The notes under the pieces were generated by a model, which had not been told where the DNA came from, did not search any database, and saw only the letters and a list, made by a program, of their open reading frames with translations. From the NCBI GenBank assembly GCA_965223405.1, contig CBDCWO010000006.1:6758001-6822000 (forward strand): a DNA stretch of 64,000 nucleotides. Reading direction: 5' to 3'. Shown here piece by piece: positions 1-9,526 of this stretch. Numbering within the stretch: position 1 is the first letter of the stretch; each line of letters starts with the position of its first letter. The DNA is from CBDCWO01 sp965223405 (GTDB taxonomy: Bacteria; Bacteroidota; Bacteroidia; Chitinophagales; Saprospiraceae). A program made the translations under genes and the position numbers.

Positions 1-1643
1 TTCATCAACCCGGAATATTCTGCCAGATCGGAACCGGAGACCGCATTAAGACGCATATCTACTTCAGCTCTTCCTAAGTTGGTATTCAAATTCCCATAGG
101 CAACAAAGTCCTGAAGATACCCATCAAATCGCCCTTCAAAGGCCAGCGCTCCCAATTTGTTAAATTCATTTGAAAAATTGATATCCGGAAATAAAAGTCG
201 AATCGAACTCATCGTGCTTTGCAACTCAGATATCTCAATGTTCAACAAGGTTTCATTGGGATAGGTCAAATCTCTTGATCCAAAATTACCGCTTAGAAAT
301 AACTGGTTTCCAATCTTTACCCGTAGGTCATCGGCAATCAATCGATTAATCCTACCGTGAATATGGCCGGAGAGAATGATGTCTTTTTGAAAATTGTCTT
401 TAAAAAATTTCTTTTGCGAAAGTCCTGAAGCCAACAAAGTTATATCTTTAATGGCAATCTTCGCATTGTCAAACTTCCCATTTATCCGAATACGGTTAAC
501 AAAATCCAACCAATCGGAATACTCATTGTATTGTAATTCCAGTGAATCTTCAAATGTAGTGTGATCCGTCAATAGGGTGAACCCTGGAAGCAATACGTGA
601 TTTGAAGTCACTTCCACATCGTTACAGGCCAAATGTCTGATGCTAAATCCATCCGTAGTTTCAGCACTTAATTTTTCCAGGTTTCCGCTGAAATCCAATC
701 TTTGCAATCCGACTTTGTGGGCTTTGAAATTGATGTGATGAATATCTAAATTCCGATAATCCAATCCACTCCATTGAGCTGCCGGAAAACGTTCATCTGT
801 TGCGAGAAAATGTCCGTTTACCAATATCACCTCATCTGCCAAAAACCTCATTGGTTCACTAGTTTGGAAATTCGTATCTATTCCAAAATCGGCAAACTCA
901 TAAGTAGGTTCCTCCTCAATTTCTTGCATCCCAAAACCATATCTTGAAACATCGACAATCGGTTGTACCACTTTTATTTTATCAAATATAATTACTTGAT
1001 TTTCCAAATCGATCTCCTTAAAATCAACCTCTAAATCAGGAAATGAAAATTCCTGCCTGCTCTCATTGTATTTATTGTGAATGTTAACTTGAAGATGGGA
1101 GGCTAATACCTTCCCAATCTCAATATTGAAAGGAGCAGAGGAAATTACCGGATCGGGATTATCCACGACACCCGAATCGCGAGTAGTTAGTTCTTCCGCT
1201 GGTTGCTTTCCGATTCCACGAACCAGTTTAGTCCAGGAACTTCCTACTTCATCGATCGTAAAAGAGGTATGAGCATGATTAAGCCAGACCGTATTAATAT
1301 TTAACCTTTTTCTCAATAAGGAAAACAATCCTCTTTTCAAAGTTACTTTAAGGTTCTGAGTCCTAAACAAGGTGTCTTGATCTGGATATCTTACCAGTAC
1401 ACCATCTAAATATATATGTTGAAATATATCCAAATCCACGCGCTCCATCGAGACATCGGCATTCAACTTTTTACTTAAGTAGGTCGTAATCTTGTTTTTG
1501 GTCCAAATTTGAACGGCTGGAAATTGGAGAGCGACGGACAGCCCCACTGGCATCCCTATGGTTAAAATGATCAGAATGATTATCCCTTTTTTCCACCAGG
1601 ATAATCTTTTCATTTTAACTTTATTTACCCCTTCCTGCTCCAT
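1..1643 (-). CDS. TamB/AsmA-type envelope protein, N-terminal part (runs off the window)
   Basis: The reading frame is open from an ATG at 1643 to the left edge (about 547 codons) and its end is outside the window. The translation begins with a short basic stretch and one membrane anchor (about residues 17-36, rich in I and L), followed by long beta-strand-like sequence with recurring patterns of alternating hydrophobic residues and phrases such as FDKIKVVQPIVDVSRYG and FLADEVILVNGHF. This layout is typical of the large AsmA/TamB (DUF490) proteins, which span the periplasm and are implicated in outer-membrane protein or lipid transport. The family call is from general pattern, not from a diagnostic motif; the C-terminal DUF490 domain that would settle it is not visible. 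The gene diverges from nothing nearby and lies upstream of folP on the same strand. Confidence 0.6.
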   Translation of the reverse strand, partial: MEQEGVNKVKMKRLSWWKKGIIILIILTIGMPVGLSVALQFPAVQIWTKNKITTYLSKKLNADVSMERVDLDIFQHIYLDGVLVRYPDQDTLFRTQNLKVTLKRGLFSLLRKRLNINTVWLNHAHTSFTIDEVGSSWTKLVRGIGKQPAEELTTRDSGVVDNPDPVISSAPFNIEIGKVLASHLQVNIHNKYNESRQEFSFPDLEVDFKEIDLENQVIIFDKIKVVQPIVDVSRYGFGMQEIEEEPTYEFADFGIDTNFQTSEPMRFLADEVILVNGHFLATDERFPAAQWSGLDYRNLDIHHINFKAHKVGLQRLDFSGNLEKLSAETTDGFSIRHLACNDVEVTSNHVLLPGFTLLTDHTTFEDSLELQYNEYSDWLDFVNRIRINGKFDNAKIAIKDITLLASGLSQKKFFKDNFQKDIILSGHIHGRINRLIADDLRVKIGNQLFLSGNFGSRDLTYPNETLLNIEISELQSTMSSIRLLFPDINFSNEFNKLGALAFEGRFDGYLQDFVAYGNLNTNLGRAEVDMRLNAVSGSDLAEYSGLM

Positions 1644-1747
1644 ATTATAACTATGCCAACGAAATTAACCCATTTTTCATTGAGAGCAATTGTTTGTTTA
1701 ACTTATTATTAATTTTAGAATCTAGTTTCATGGTTATATGCATACCG

Positions 1748-2590
1748 CTACCTTCTGCGATAGCAATTCCAAACTCCAATGACTTGTTTAACTTCTTTCA
1801 CATCATGAACTCTCAAAATGCGTGCACCGTTTTGTAGTGCTACAAAATGGAGCGCACTCGTTCCGGCCAGACTCTCACTAGGTATAGTACCCAGAGGCTT
1901 GTATATCATTGATTTTCTTGAGATACCAACTAGTATAGGGTATTCTAAAAACTGAAAAGCCTGCAAATCCCTGAGAATTTGATAATTATGTTCAATCGTC
2001 TTTCCAAATCCAAATCCCGGATCTATAATGATGTCATAGATTCCGTACTGGTGTAAAATTTCAATTTTATGTACGAAGAAATCCAATATCTCTTCTACAA
2101 CATGCTCGTAGCTTGGATTTAACTGCATGTTCTGCGGATTCCCTTGCATATGCATTAAAACAAAAGGCACACGATGACTTGCTATAGTTTCGAGTAATTG
2201 GTGATCAAGGGATCCGGCGCTAATATCATTAATCAAACCAGCACCCAAGGAAATTGCTTTGTCAGCTATTTCCGCTCGCCAGGTATCTACACTTATGATT
2301 ACCTCTTCACTAATTTCTCTGACAGCCTCAATTCCCATGCAAATCCGATCCAACTCTATTTCCTTGGATATCACACCGGCTCCAGGCCGGGATGACATAG
2401 CACCAATATCGATAATGTCGACTTGTTCGGTTATCATTTCTTTGATGCGGCCAGTTAATGCTTCCTGTTGCAGATATTTACCACCATCAAAAAATGAATT
2501 CTCGGTAATGTTTAGAATCCCCATCACCAGAGGTTTTGATACATCCAAAATCCTGGATTTAACATTTAGGGTTTGAACTGGTTTAATCAT
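1748..2590 (-). CDS. folP: dihydropteroate synthase
   Basis: This cytoplasmic TIM-barrel enzyme condenses p-aminobenzoate with 6-hydroxymethyl-dihydropterin diphosphate in folate synthesis. The 280-residue length is normal. Family landmarks are visible: GILNITENSFFDGGKY near residues 24-39 (usual form GILNVTPDSFSDGG), IDIGAMSSRPGA around 60-71 (usual DIGGQSTRPG), NDISAG near 120, DPGFGFGKT near 192, and GISRKSM followed by the pterin-binding tail ending in RVHDV. The T-to-S and Q-to-M changes in the second motif are mild. It starts with ATG and is followed downstream by the TamB-like gene on the same strand; on the minus strand a GATATTTG element about 10 bases upstream is one mismatch from the Bacteroidota -7 box. 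Confidence 0.95.
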   Translation of the reverse strand: MIKPVQTLNVKSRILDVSKPLVMGILNITENSFFDGGKYLQQEALTGRIKEMITEQVDIIDIGAMSSRPGAGVISKEIELDRICMGIEAVREISEEVIISVDTWRAEIADKAISLGAGLINDISAGSLDHQLLETIASHRVPFVLMHMQGNPQNMQLNPSYEHVVEEILDFFVHKIEILHQYGIYDIIIDPGFGFGKTIEHNYQILRDLQAFQFLEYPILVGISRKSMIYKPLGTIPSESLAGTSALHFVALQNGARILRVHDVKEVKQVIGVWNCYRRR

Positions 2591-2768
2591 AATATTACAA
2601 ATATCGTTAAATTGTAATTATTTATATTTGACGGAATTGCTATGAATTTATATTTTTACATGCCAAATTGAGGATAAAGGTAAAATGAAAATCTGATTTG
2701 CAATAAATTGCCCTGGTTACAAAGGCAACAGGCAAACACCATGTTGTACCATAACAAAACATCGTTAC

Positions 2769-4094
2769 GTGAAAAGAATTAATTGGCTCTGGACCTTAGG
2801 AATTGTTCTATTATTAATTATCATTTCCTGGATTACCTTATACAAAATTAACTCTACTAAGCCTGTAGGTAGTGCTTCACACCCAGTTTTTGAAGTTTCC
2901 CATTTGGAACCAAAGATAATGAAATACGGATTTGACCTTGATTTTTTCCTGGTTGACTCAGGAGTCATCAAAAGAAATCAATTTGTTTCCGAAATTTTAT
3001 CGAATGCCGGGATTAGCCACCAGACTATTTTTGAGCTTGCCAATAAAGCAGAGGAAGTGATCCACAATGGCGAAAAAGTCGCAAGCACTAAAAGAATAAG
3101 AGAGGGCAAAAACTATGCTTTAGTATTTGGCGAATCGTGTGAAGTTCCTGAATATATGGTCTACGAACCAAACGTATACAGATATGTCGTCTATGGATTA
3201 AAAGATTCAGTCACCATTGAAGTTCACGAAAGACCGGTAGAAAAAGTTTTGGAGTTTGCCGAAGGAACGATCAATTCCTCACTTTGGGATGCCATGTTAC
3301 AAACCGGGGTTACAGATCAATTGATCTCAAAAATGGAACAAGCCCTGGGAGGAGTAGTAAGTTTTTATCATGTGCATAAAGGAGATACCTATAAAGCCAT
3401 TTTTGAAAAAGAGATTATTGACGGGAAACCAGTAGGAATAGGCAAGTTAATCGGAGCTTACTTTAATACATTAAATACACCATACTACGCCATATATTAT
3501 GAAAGTTCAAAATACCATGGTTTCTACGACTTAGAGGGAAGAACAATGTTAAGGAGGTTTCTCAAAGCTCCGGTTCAGTTTACGCGGATTTCCTCCCGCT
3601 ATAATCGCAGAAGATTTCATCCGATCAGAAGAAGGACTATCCCTCATTTGGGTACTGACTATGCAGCGCCTTATGGTACTCCGATATATGCGGTAGCCGA
3701 TGGAACGATCATCCTGGCTTCATACACCAAGGGCAATGGAAATTTTGTCAAAATCCGTCACGACAAAGTATACCAAACTCAATATTTACATATGTCGCGG
3801 TTTGCAAAAGGTATCCGCGCCGGTGTGCGGGTCCGACAAGGTGAAACTATTGGTTATGTCGGATCTACCGGTCTGGCAACAGGCCCACATGTTTGTTTTA
3901 GGTTTTGGAAAAATGGAAGGCAGATCAACCATCTTAATCTAAATTTTCCACCCCCTGATCCCATGGATAGTGTTGAACTACCTGCATTTTATGCGGTCAG
4001 AGACAAGGTGGTCGACCAGCTTAATGAGGGGAGTGTAGAATTATTAAGCGCCCGGGCAAACATTTCCAGCCAGCAGGTGAGTGACGAGCCATAA
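2769..4094 (+). CDS. M23-family peptidoglycan endopeptidase with Cys in the HxH motif
   Basis: A membrane-anchored LytM-type metallopeptidase expected to cut peptidoglycan cross-links in the periplasm. Residues 7-27 form a single transmembrane segment, the middle (about 50-260) is an OapA/LysM-like accessory region, and the catalytic domain covers about 285-390. The first zinc motif is H293-x-x-x-D297 (HLGTD), a conserved His lies at 341 (QYLHMS), and the terminal HxH motif reads GPHVCF, so H374 is kept but the second His is Cys376. The start is GTG at 2769; no upstream ATG is in frame before a stop. It is convergent with the histidine kinase gene, with an AT-rich hairpin between them. Confidence 0.88.
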   Translation: MKRINWLWTLGIVLLLIIISWITLYKINSTKPVGSASHPVFEVSHLEPKIMKYGFDLDFFLVDSGVIKRNQFVSEILSNAGISHQTIFELANKAEEVIHNGEKVASTKRIREGKNYALVFGESCEVPEYMVYEPNVYRYVVYGLKDSVTIEVHERPVEKVLEFAEGTINSSLWDAMLQTGVTDQLISKMEQALGGVVSFYHVHKGDTYKAIFEKEIIDGKPVGIGKLIGAYFNTLNTPYYAIYYESSKYHGFYDLEGRTMLRRFLKAPVQFTRISSRYNRRRFHPIRRRTIPHLGTDYAAPYGTPIYAVADGTIILASYTKGNGNFVKIRHDKVYQTQYLHMSRFAKGIRAGVRVRQGETIGYVGSTGLATGPHVCFRFWKNGRQINHLNLNFPPPDPMDSVELPAFYAVRDKVVDQLNEGSVELLSARANISSQQVSDEP

Positions 4095-4113
4095 GCTACA
4101 TATAATCCGAAAG

Positions 4114-4137
4114 GCAAAAAAAGATTATCCTTTTTGC
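4114..4137. terminator. AT-rich hairpin between convergent genes
   Basis: GCAAAAA at 4114 and TTTTTGC at 4131-4137 form a 7-bp stem around an A/T-rich loop, between the ends of the M23 peptidase and histidine kinase genes and overlapping the stop of the latter. It could act as a weak bidirectional terminator. The stem is mostly A:T, so this is tentative. Confidence 0.35.
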
Positions 4138-5174
4138 AATGTAAATCCAAAGGTAGAGCCCAATCCGGGAGTACTGCGAACATGAATAGTCTGGTGGTGT
4201 GCTTCCAAAATATGTTTTACTATTGATAATCCCAATCCGGTACCTCCCTCTTCTCTCGATCTACTTTTTTCAACCCGATAAAAGCGATTAAAAAGTCGTG
4301 AAAGGTGTTTTTCTTCAATGCCAATTCCATCATCCGATATTTCAACCAAAATGTATTTATCCATATCATAAAGACTGGTTTTCACGTACCCTCCCTGTTT
4401 GCCGTATTTAATGCTATTGGAAATTAAGTTAATCAAAACCTGACGGATATTTTCCCGATCAGCTTTTACTTTAAAAGGGTAATCAGCCCCTTCTTTAAAA
4501 TGCAGATTTATGCCTTTTTTATCGGACTGCATTTCCAGATGTTCAAAAACTTCAATACATAACGCACGAATGTCAAAGATTCGTTCTTCAAGATGATAAC
4601 TACCAGATTCCATCCGAGAAATGACATCCAGATCCTGAACGATATTTTGCAGTCGATCCACATTTTTGCCTGCTTTCACCAGATACTTGCGATTAATCCT
4701 ACTGTCATCAATGCCTCCATCAATCAACGTATGAATATATCCTTGAATGTTAAAAATCGGAGTTTTTAGTTCGTGAGAGATATCACCCACAAAATCTCGT
4801 CGGTAGGACTCCAATTTCTTCAAAGCTTCTATTTGGTCCGCCTGATCCGCTGCCCATCGGGCCACTTCATCCCTAACATTTCCAATAAACTCTTCATCCA
4901 AGTTCATTTTCTTTTCTTCAGTGGATACCTTCGATTTTCTAATAATTTTATAGACTAATTTGATTTTTCGGTAAATAAATTTGTCCAAAAAAAACACAAG
5001 GATTAAATAGGTTCCAACCATGCCAATTAAGAAAAATCCAAGTAACTTAATTAGGTAGGTGGCATTCATTTTCTGATAGGAAAAAAATAGGGTCAACAAA
5101 AGGATTAAAGTCATTATGCAAATAGCTGCATAGATAGCTATTTGTCTGAGAGAAAGATTTTTATTTATAGACAT
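4125..5174 (-). CDS. sensor histidine kinase (PhoR/ResE type)
   Basis: A two-transmembrane sensor kinase of 349 residues. Hydrophobic segments at about 10-31 and 41-63 flank almost no periplasmic loop, so sensing is probably within the membrane or through a partner. The HisKA domain carries the H-box DISHELKTP with the phospho-accepting His134. The HATPase domain shows the N-box (NLISNSIKYG), G1 (ISDDGIGIE), F (LFNRFYRVEKSRS) and G2 (GGTGLGLSIVKHI) motifs. It overlaps the response regulator gene by one base (TAATG), so the pair is translationally coupled and almost surely cognate. It resembles PhoR-like phosphate-type kinases, but nothing here identifies the signal. Confidence 0.93.
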   Translation of the reverse strand: MSINKNLSLRQIAIYAAICIMTLILLLTLFFSYQKMNATYLIKLLGFFLIGMVGTYLILVFFLDKFIYRKIKLVYKIIRKSKVSTEEKKMNLDEEFIGNVRDEVARWAADQADQIEALKKLESYRRDFVGDISHELKTPIFNIQGYIHTLIDGGIDDSRINRKYLVKAGKNVDRLQNIVQDLDVISRMESGSYHLEERIFDIRALCIEVFEHLEMQSDKKGINLHFKEGADYPFKVKADRENIRQVLINLISNSIKYGKQGGYVKTSLYDMDKYILVEISDDGIGIEEKHLSRLFNRFYRVEKSRSREEGGTGLGLSIVKHILEAHHQTIHVRSTPGLGSTFGFTLQKG

Positions 5175-5863
5175 TAATAATCAAATTTATATCCTACTCC
5201 TTTAAAGGTTCGAATATAATCATCTCCAATCTTTTCCCGCAGTTTCCTAATATGGACATCTACAGTCCTTGCAACTACAATCACATCTATACCCCATATT
5301 TTTTGCAGTATTTCTTCTCGATTGAACACTTTACCTGGTTTGGAAGACAGTAAATTTAATAATTCAAATTCCTTCTTTGCTAAATGCACTTTGCGATTAC
5401 CTACCGATACAACCATTTTCTCTCTGTCGATTTTAAGATCACCATAAATGCGAACCAGTTCATCATTTTCTCTATCTCCTACCAGATCACGACGGCGTAA
5501 CAACGCTTTGATTCTGCTTAAAAAAACCGCTGGTTTGATAGGTTTGTTGATAAAGTCATCACCTCCGGAATCCAGTGCCGCAATCTGTGTAAAATCCTCA
5601 TTGCGAGCAGTCAAAAAAGCAATTAACACATTACCTCCGGTATCCATTGCCCGTATCCTATTGCACACTTCAACCCCATTCATTCCCGGCATCATGATAT
5701 CCAATATAATCAGGTTATATCTCTTTCGAGAGGCCATTTCGAGTGCCTCAGCGCCATGAGTGGCGGTGTCGACATGATAACCGCTCTTATCTAGATTATA
5801 TTTTAAGAATTCAAGTATATCTTCCTCGTCATCAACAAGTAAAATATGAATATTTCCATCCAT
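5174..5863 (-). CDS. OmpR-family response regulator
   Basis: A DNA-binding regulator of about 229 residues with an N-terminal receiver domain (acidic pocket VDDEED, phosphorylated Asp55 in LIILDIMMPG, switch residue T in FLTARN, K in FINKPIKP) and a C-terminal winged helix (KEFELLNLLSSKPGKVFNREE, then RTVDVHIRKLREKIG). The open frame extends upstream to a TTG at 5887. I chose the ATG at 5863 because family members start at this point and a GGAGT sequence lies just upstream. It is the first gene of the pair with the histidine kinase. Confidence 0.94.
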   Translation of the reverse strand: MDGNIHILLVDDEEDILEFLKYNLDKSGYHVDTATHGAEALEMASRKRYNLIILDIMMPGMNGVEVCNRIRAMDTGGNVLIAFLTARNEDFTQIAALDSGGDDFINKPIKPAVFLSRIKALLRRRDLVGDRENDELVRIYGDLKIDREKMVVSVGNRKVHLAKKEFELLNLLSSKPGKVFNREEILQKIWGIDVIVVARTVDVHIRKLREKIGDDYIRTFKGVGYKFDY

Positions 5864-5884
5864 TTTATAACTCCATTTAAAAGT

Positions 5885-5892
5885 CAAAGGTA
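5885..5892 (-). promoter_or_regulatory. Bacteroidota -7 box (TACCTTTG) before the response regulator
   Basis: On the minus strand TACCTTTG matches the TAnnTTTG -7 consensus and lies 21 bases before the chosen ATG. No convincing TTG/TTTG -33 element sits at the usual distance, so this is a partial promoter match. Confidence 0.35.
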
Positions 5893-5982
5893 AGCAATAA
5901 CCAACTTGAATATTAATACCAGATGTTAACTATAGATTAAGAATCAATTCATTTATTGGCTAACCTAATCACATTTCTAGAG

Positions 5983-6324
5983 CTAATTGGTTCCCGATCT
6001 ATTTTGATTCATTCTCTCAATACGCGTATGTACTGAGTCGTAGATCATATCCATCCGTTGTAAATCCTCTCTCAGTATATTGAGATTATAATCCATAATC
6101 TCTTGATCGATCTGATGAAGTTCAAATAATTGTTTCAAGTAAGTTTCTCTGACGCTATCCTTAATTGGATTTGCTGTCCTAATCAGCGAGGCTTCAAGTG
6201 TACTGAGATCAACAAGCAGATCTATCATAATAGGATCTTCAAGGCGCTTAACATCCGGGTTTTGAGGAGTACATGCAAACCAAAATCCAAAGCATAAAAG
6301 CAACGTTGAGGTCCTGGGGATCAT
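5983..6324 (-). CDS. DUF4296 lipoprotein
   Basis: A 113-residue lipoprotein: a hydrophobic signal ends in the lipobox FWFAC with the modified Cys at about residue 18. The body resembles the DUF4296 family of Bacteroidota (short conserved stretch PIMIDLLVDLSTLEAS, then helices ending in YDSVHTRIERM). Function is unknown for the family. Its ATG overlaps the stop of the upstream SixA-like gene by four bases (ATGA), so the two are an operon. Confidence 0.75.
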   Translation of the reverse strand: MIPRTSTLLLCFGFWFACTPQNPDVKRLEDPIMIDLLVDLSTLEASLIRTANPIKDSVRETYLKQLFELHQIDQEIMDYNLNILREDLQRMDMIYDSVHTRIERMNQNRSGTN

Positions 6325-6818
6325 TTAAAGAACTGCTTTGGGTATATATAATTATCAATCCAGGTATTTTGAGGATTAAATTCTTTCCAAGAAGGTGCTT
6401 TTATTCCAAGTTTGACAATTCCGCAGGTAGGTAAATTGGCCAAAGGGTGATTGGTAAATTTATTTACAAAATAAGTAAATCCCGGATTGTGTCCGATAAT
6501 CATTACTTGAGAATATTTTTCAGAAATGTCTTGAACCACCTCAAATATTTCAAAAACACCAGCATGATAAAGTGATTTTGAGATCTTGAGCTGTTTATTT
6601 TTCATCTTGAAAACCTCATGAAAATAACTTGCTGTCATTAACGCCCGTTTGGCCGAACTGGAAATAATAATTTCCGGTGTCTCCCCCAACTTTTTTAAAT
6701 GACGCGATAGGAAATGAGCATCTCTCAACCCTCTTTGATTCAGAGGTCGGTCATGATCATCAAGGTGAGGTGAATCCCAAGAAGATTTAGCATGACGGAC
6801 TACAAACAATTCTTTCAT
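6321..6818 (-). CDS. SixA-type phosphohistidine phosphatase
   Basis: A histidine-phosphatase-superfamily protein of about 165 residues. It starts with ELFVVRHAKSSWD, containing the RHG-type motif (RHAKS form typical of SixA), and has the second conserved His in MIIGHNPGF. SixA proteins remove phosphate from phosphohistidine in signalling or PTS proteins; the substrate here is unknown. The open frame reaches a TTG at 6836, but the ATG at 6818 gives the usual SixA N-terminus. It overlaps the DUF4296 lipoprotein gene by four bases. Confidence 0.85.
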   Translation of the reverse strand: MKELFVVRHAKSSWDSPHLDDHDRPLNQRGLRDAHFLSRHLKKLGETPEIIISSSAKRALMTASYFHEVFKMKNKQLKISKSLYHAGVFEIFEVVQDISEKYSQVMIIGHNPGFTYFVNKFTNHPLANLPTCGIVKLGIKAPSWKEFNPQNTWIDNYIYPKQFFK

Positions 6819-6836
6819 AATAACAAAGTTAAGCAA

Positions 6837-7144
6837 ATGTAAATTGATTCACCATTCAAGCAAATTTATAACATTAATTATCACAATTCCAATCCAATTT
6901 CTATATGGGTTAAAATGACAAATCTTAACCGTATCAATACCAATTACTGGTCGATGAATCAGGTCCTGCTTTGAAAAGGGGTATTTTCGTACTAATTTCT
7001 GATTTTAATGTAAATCTGAGATTTTGTGCCCAAGTATAATATACAATTAGCCATTATAGTGGTGCAATTCGTTATAAATTCATACTGAAATGGGCTCAAC
7101 TCTCCCAATTCATGCTTTTTTGACTTATCTTTATAGATTTCATA
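6837..7144. other. intergenic, divergent promoter region
   Basis: About 300 bases between the divergent SixA-like and SWIM genes. It is A/T-rich; I see no coding remnant, repeat or clear promoter consensus beyond what a divergent promoter region would need. Confidence 0.4.
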
Positions 7145-8788
7145 ATGTCTAACCAAAAGATACCCATATCATCATTTGAATTGTACTTTCCAGAAGAAAT
7201 CATTCTTTCCGGGGAAAAGATAGTCGACTCCATAACGACGCTAAACTTTACCAATCCCGAGCCCAATTTGTATACCACGGAAGTATCCGGGAAAGAGATA
7301 GAAATAGATTGTACCCTCAATTATCTAAGAAGATCAACATGTGAGTGTCCGCAACATTCCGCCAGAGAGGCGTGTAAACATGTTGTTGCAGCTTTACTTG
7401 TTTTTCGCAGACAAAGAAAGGCCAAAGTTAAAATCAAAAAAACTGCATCAGTTCCGCAAAAAGTCACTATTACCAATATTCTCAAACAACTTTCACGTGA
7501 AGATATGGAGTTGTTTATCAAGCAGCAGACCTATCATGATAAAGCCATGGCTACCAATCTGAAAATACAGTATGCTTATAAAATTCCATTGGACAATGAG
7601 AAAGCTAAATACGAAAATTTATTAACTACTATTTTCAGACCCTTTATCTCCAAGCCTAATCTCTCGGAGAGAAAGGCCAAAGACCTGGCATCTTATTTAT
7701 CCAGATGGTTTGATCATATTTATGATCTGATTGTCATGAAAAAGTGGACAGATGCCGTATATCTTTCAGTGGCTATTGCCAGAAAAGCCAGATTCATTCA
7801 TGTTAAATCTCATTTTGCTTCCCTGCCTGCATTGGAAGATCTAACCATTGGTTTAAGTAAGTTATTTGAGCATATTTTTAAACTTGCGCTACCGCCTGAT
7901 TTAAAACGTGTAGTGCACACCGAGTTAAGTGAAATAGTATCCAGTCCCAATTACCGAACTATAAATCCATTACAGAATTTATATGTTACATTGATAAAAA
8001 GTTGTCGGAATAACAAGGAATTAAATGAACTGGTTAATTTTCCTCAGGCAGGACAACTTTCTGATACGGAAATTGATAAATTGCTGGCATTATATCTAAT
8101 GAAAGACCTGACTTCACAATCTCTCAGTCTGCCTTCATTGAACAGAGTTCCCAACAAGCAGATAAAAAGTTTGTTATTAGGTCTGTACAAAGCTGAGCAT
8201 TATCCGGTCCTCGAATCAATTATTGTAAAACTTATCACATTACCTTACTCCATCGAATTTAAAACCTTGTGTTTCCAGTATCTAAAGGAATTACCGAGTT
8301 CCCCCCAAAATTACCCTCCGGATTTATTTTTTTCACTTTGGAGTCTTTATACGGAAACCCTTTGGTCTGTTTTAGGCAGCTGGCTGTTAGAACATGATCC
8401 TGGCAAGATGAAAAACTCAGAAGAGTTTATCCGAAAAATAGCTATCAAAAAGGATATAAAGTCCATTCTGGCCTTGGCCAAAGTTTTTATCGGAACTCAA
8501 AAACTTAACATGCTCAATGACTTGTTGAAGGACGAAATTGAAAATAGACTTTTACAAAAGTTAATTCCGGATCTGTTCGACAAATTCTCTGCTCCCGAAA
8601 TGCATCCCTTCTTCGAGGGAATATTGGATCATTACCTTTCGACACATTTGGGAACAAAACCGTGGTACATTCTGGATGATATCCTGCAACAAATCAGAAA
8701 ACAAGGTGAATTGGATATGGCTGACAGATTGTATGAATTTTTAACAGTGAAATATAAGGATCGCACATCGGTAGTGATGCTCAAATGA
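7145..8788 (+). CDS. SWIM zinc-finger protein
   Basis: A 547-residue cytoplasmic protein. Near residues 53-82 it has the SWIM pattern CxCx(n)CxH (CECPQHSAREACKHVVAALL), a zinc-binding fold found in DNA- and protein-binding factors. The remaining 450 residues are mostly helical with alternating leucines and no motif I recognise. SWIM proteins of this size in bacteria often sit next to SNF2 helicases or MoxR/VWA genes, but here the only neighbour is rlmH, whose start overlaps or abuts the stop. Function unassigned. Confidence 0.75.
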   Translation: MSNQKIPISSFELYFPEEIILSGEKIVDSITTLNFTNPEPNLYTTEVSGKEIEIDCTLNYLRRSTCECPQHSAREACKHVVAALLVFRRQRKAKVKIKKTASVPQKVTITNILKQLSREDMELFIKQQTYHDKAMATNLKIQYAYKIPLDNEKAKYENLLTTIFRPFISKPNLSERKAKDLASYLSRWFDHIYDLIVMKKWTDAVYLSVAIARKARFIHVKSHFASLPALEDLTIGLSKLFEHIFKLALPPDLKRVVHTELSEIVSSPNYRTINPLQNLYVTLIKSCRNNKELNELVNFPQAGQLSDTEIDKLLALYLMKDLTSQSLSLPSLNRVPNKQIKSLLLGLYKAEHYPVLESIIVKLITLPYSIEFKTLCFQYLKELPSSPQNYPPDLFFSLWSLYTETLWSVLGSWLLEHDPGKMKNSEEFIRKIAIKKDIKSILALAKVFIGTQKLNMLNDLLKDEIENRLLQKLIPDLFDKFSAPEMHPFFEGILDHYLSTHLGTKPWYILDDILQQIRKQGELDMADRLYEFLTVKYKDRTSVVMLK

Positions 8789-8794
8789 TTGGGA

Positions 8795-9268
8795 GTGAAA
8801 TTTGAACTCTGGACCATAGGAAAAACGAAAGAAGAATATCTGAAACAAGGTATAAACCACGCACTAAGTAAAATATCGCATTATATTGATTTCCAATATT
8901 TTGAGATCACTAACATCAAGTATAAAACCAAGAAGAATGTTCAGCTAATAAAACAGACTGAAAAGGAAGTTTTATTAAAAAGGATATCCGGGCAGGACGT
9001 TTTGATCCTACTCGATGAAAAAGGCAAAATATTTTCTTCACTTCAATTTGCCGAACAAGTCGAAAGAATGCAACATTTTGGCTCTCATCGTCATGTATTT
9101 CTCATTGGTGGAGCTTATGGATTTGATCCTGAAATTGTGCAAAGAGCAAATATGAAAATTGCGCTTTCAGCTATGACATTTTCCCATCAGTTTGTCCGTC
9201 TGATTTTTCTAAAACAGTTTTATCGCGCATTGACTATCATTAAAGGAGAAAAATTTCACCACGAATAA
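8795..9268 (+). CDS. rlmH: 23S rRNA pseudouridine-1915 N3-methyltransferase
   Basis: RlmH is a small SPOUT (trefoil-knot) methyltransferase that modifies pseudouridine 1915 in helix 69 of the large subunit rRNA. The roughly 157-residue product shows the family pattern: N-terminal KFELWTIGKT, LLDEKGKIFSS in the middle, the SAM-binding knot FLIGGAYGFD, and the C-terminal SHQFVRLIFLKQFYRAL followed by GEKFHHE. A TTG at 8789 directly follows the previous stop; I prefer the GTG at 8795 because it gives the usual M-K-x-x-L start. Confidence 0.95.
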   Translation: MKFELWTIGKTKEEYLKQGINHALSKISHYIDFQYFEITNIKYKTKKNVQLIKQTEKEVLLKRISGQDVLILLDEKGKIFSSLQFAEQVERMQHFGSHRHVFLIGGAYGFDPEIVQRANMKIALSAMTFSHQFVRLIFLKQFYRALTIIKGEKFHHE

Positions 9269-9526
9269 ACCAGTGCTCCATTGTCGCATCTTTTTTAACG
9301 CTCATCCTTTTCAAGACAACCTAGATCAGACTACCTGACTTTAAATAGTTAATAAGGTACCCTGCATTGACTCAAATCAATTGACCTATTGATGGCAGTC
9401 ATTCGCGGCTATCATTTCCTATCAAATATTTGCACCTGATTTATACAGAGGGTAGAGATTATACAATCCGGCTTATTCTGTGATACGAAACGAGTTGAAA
9501 ATAAGCAAATAAAAGATAAACTTACC

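Noticed and set aside
2198..2576. Plus-strand frames inside folP
   Set aside because: Shadows of a well-conserved minus-strand gene with no family resemblance of their own.
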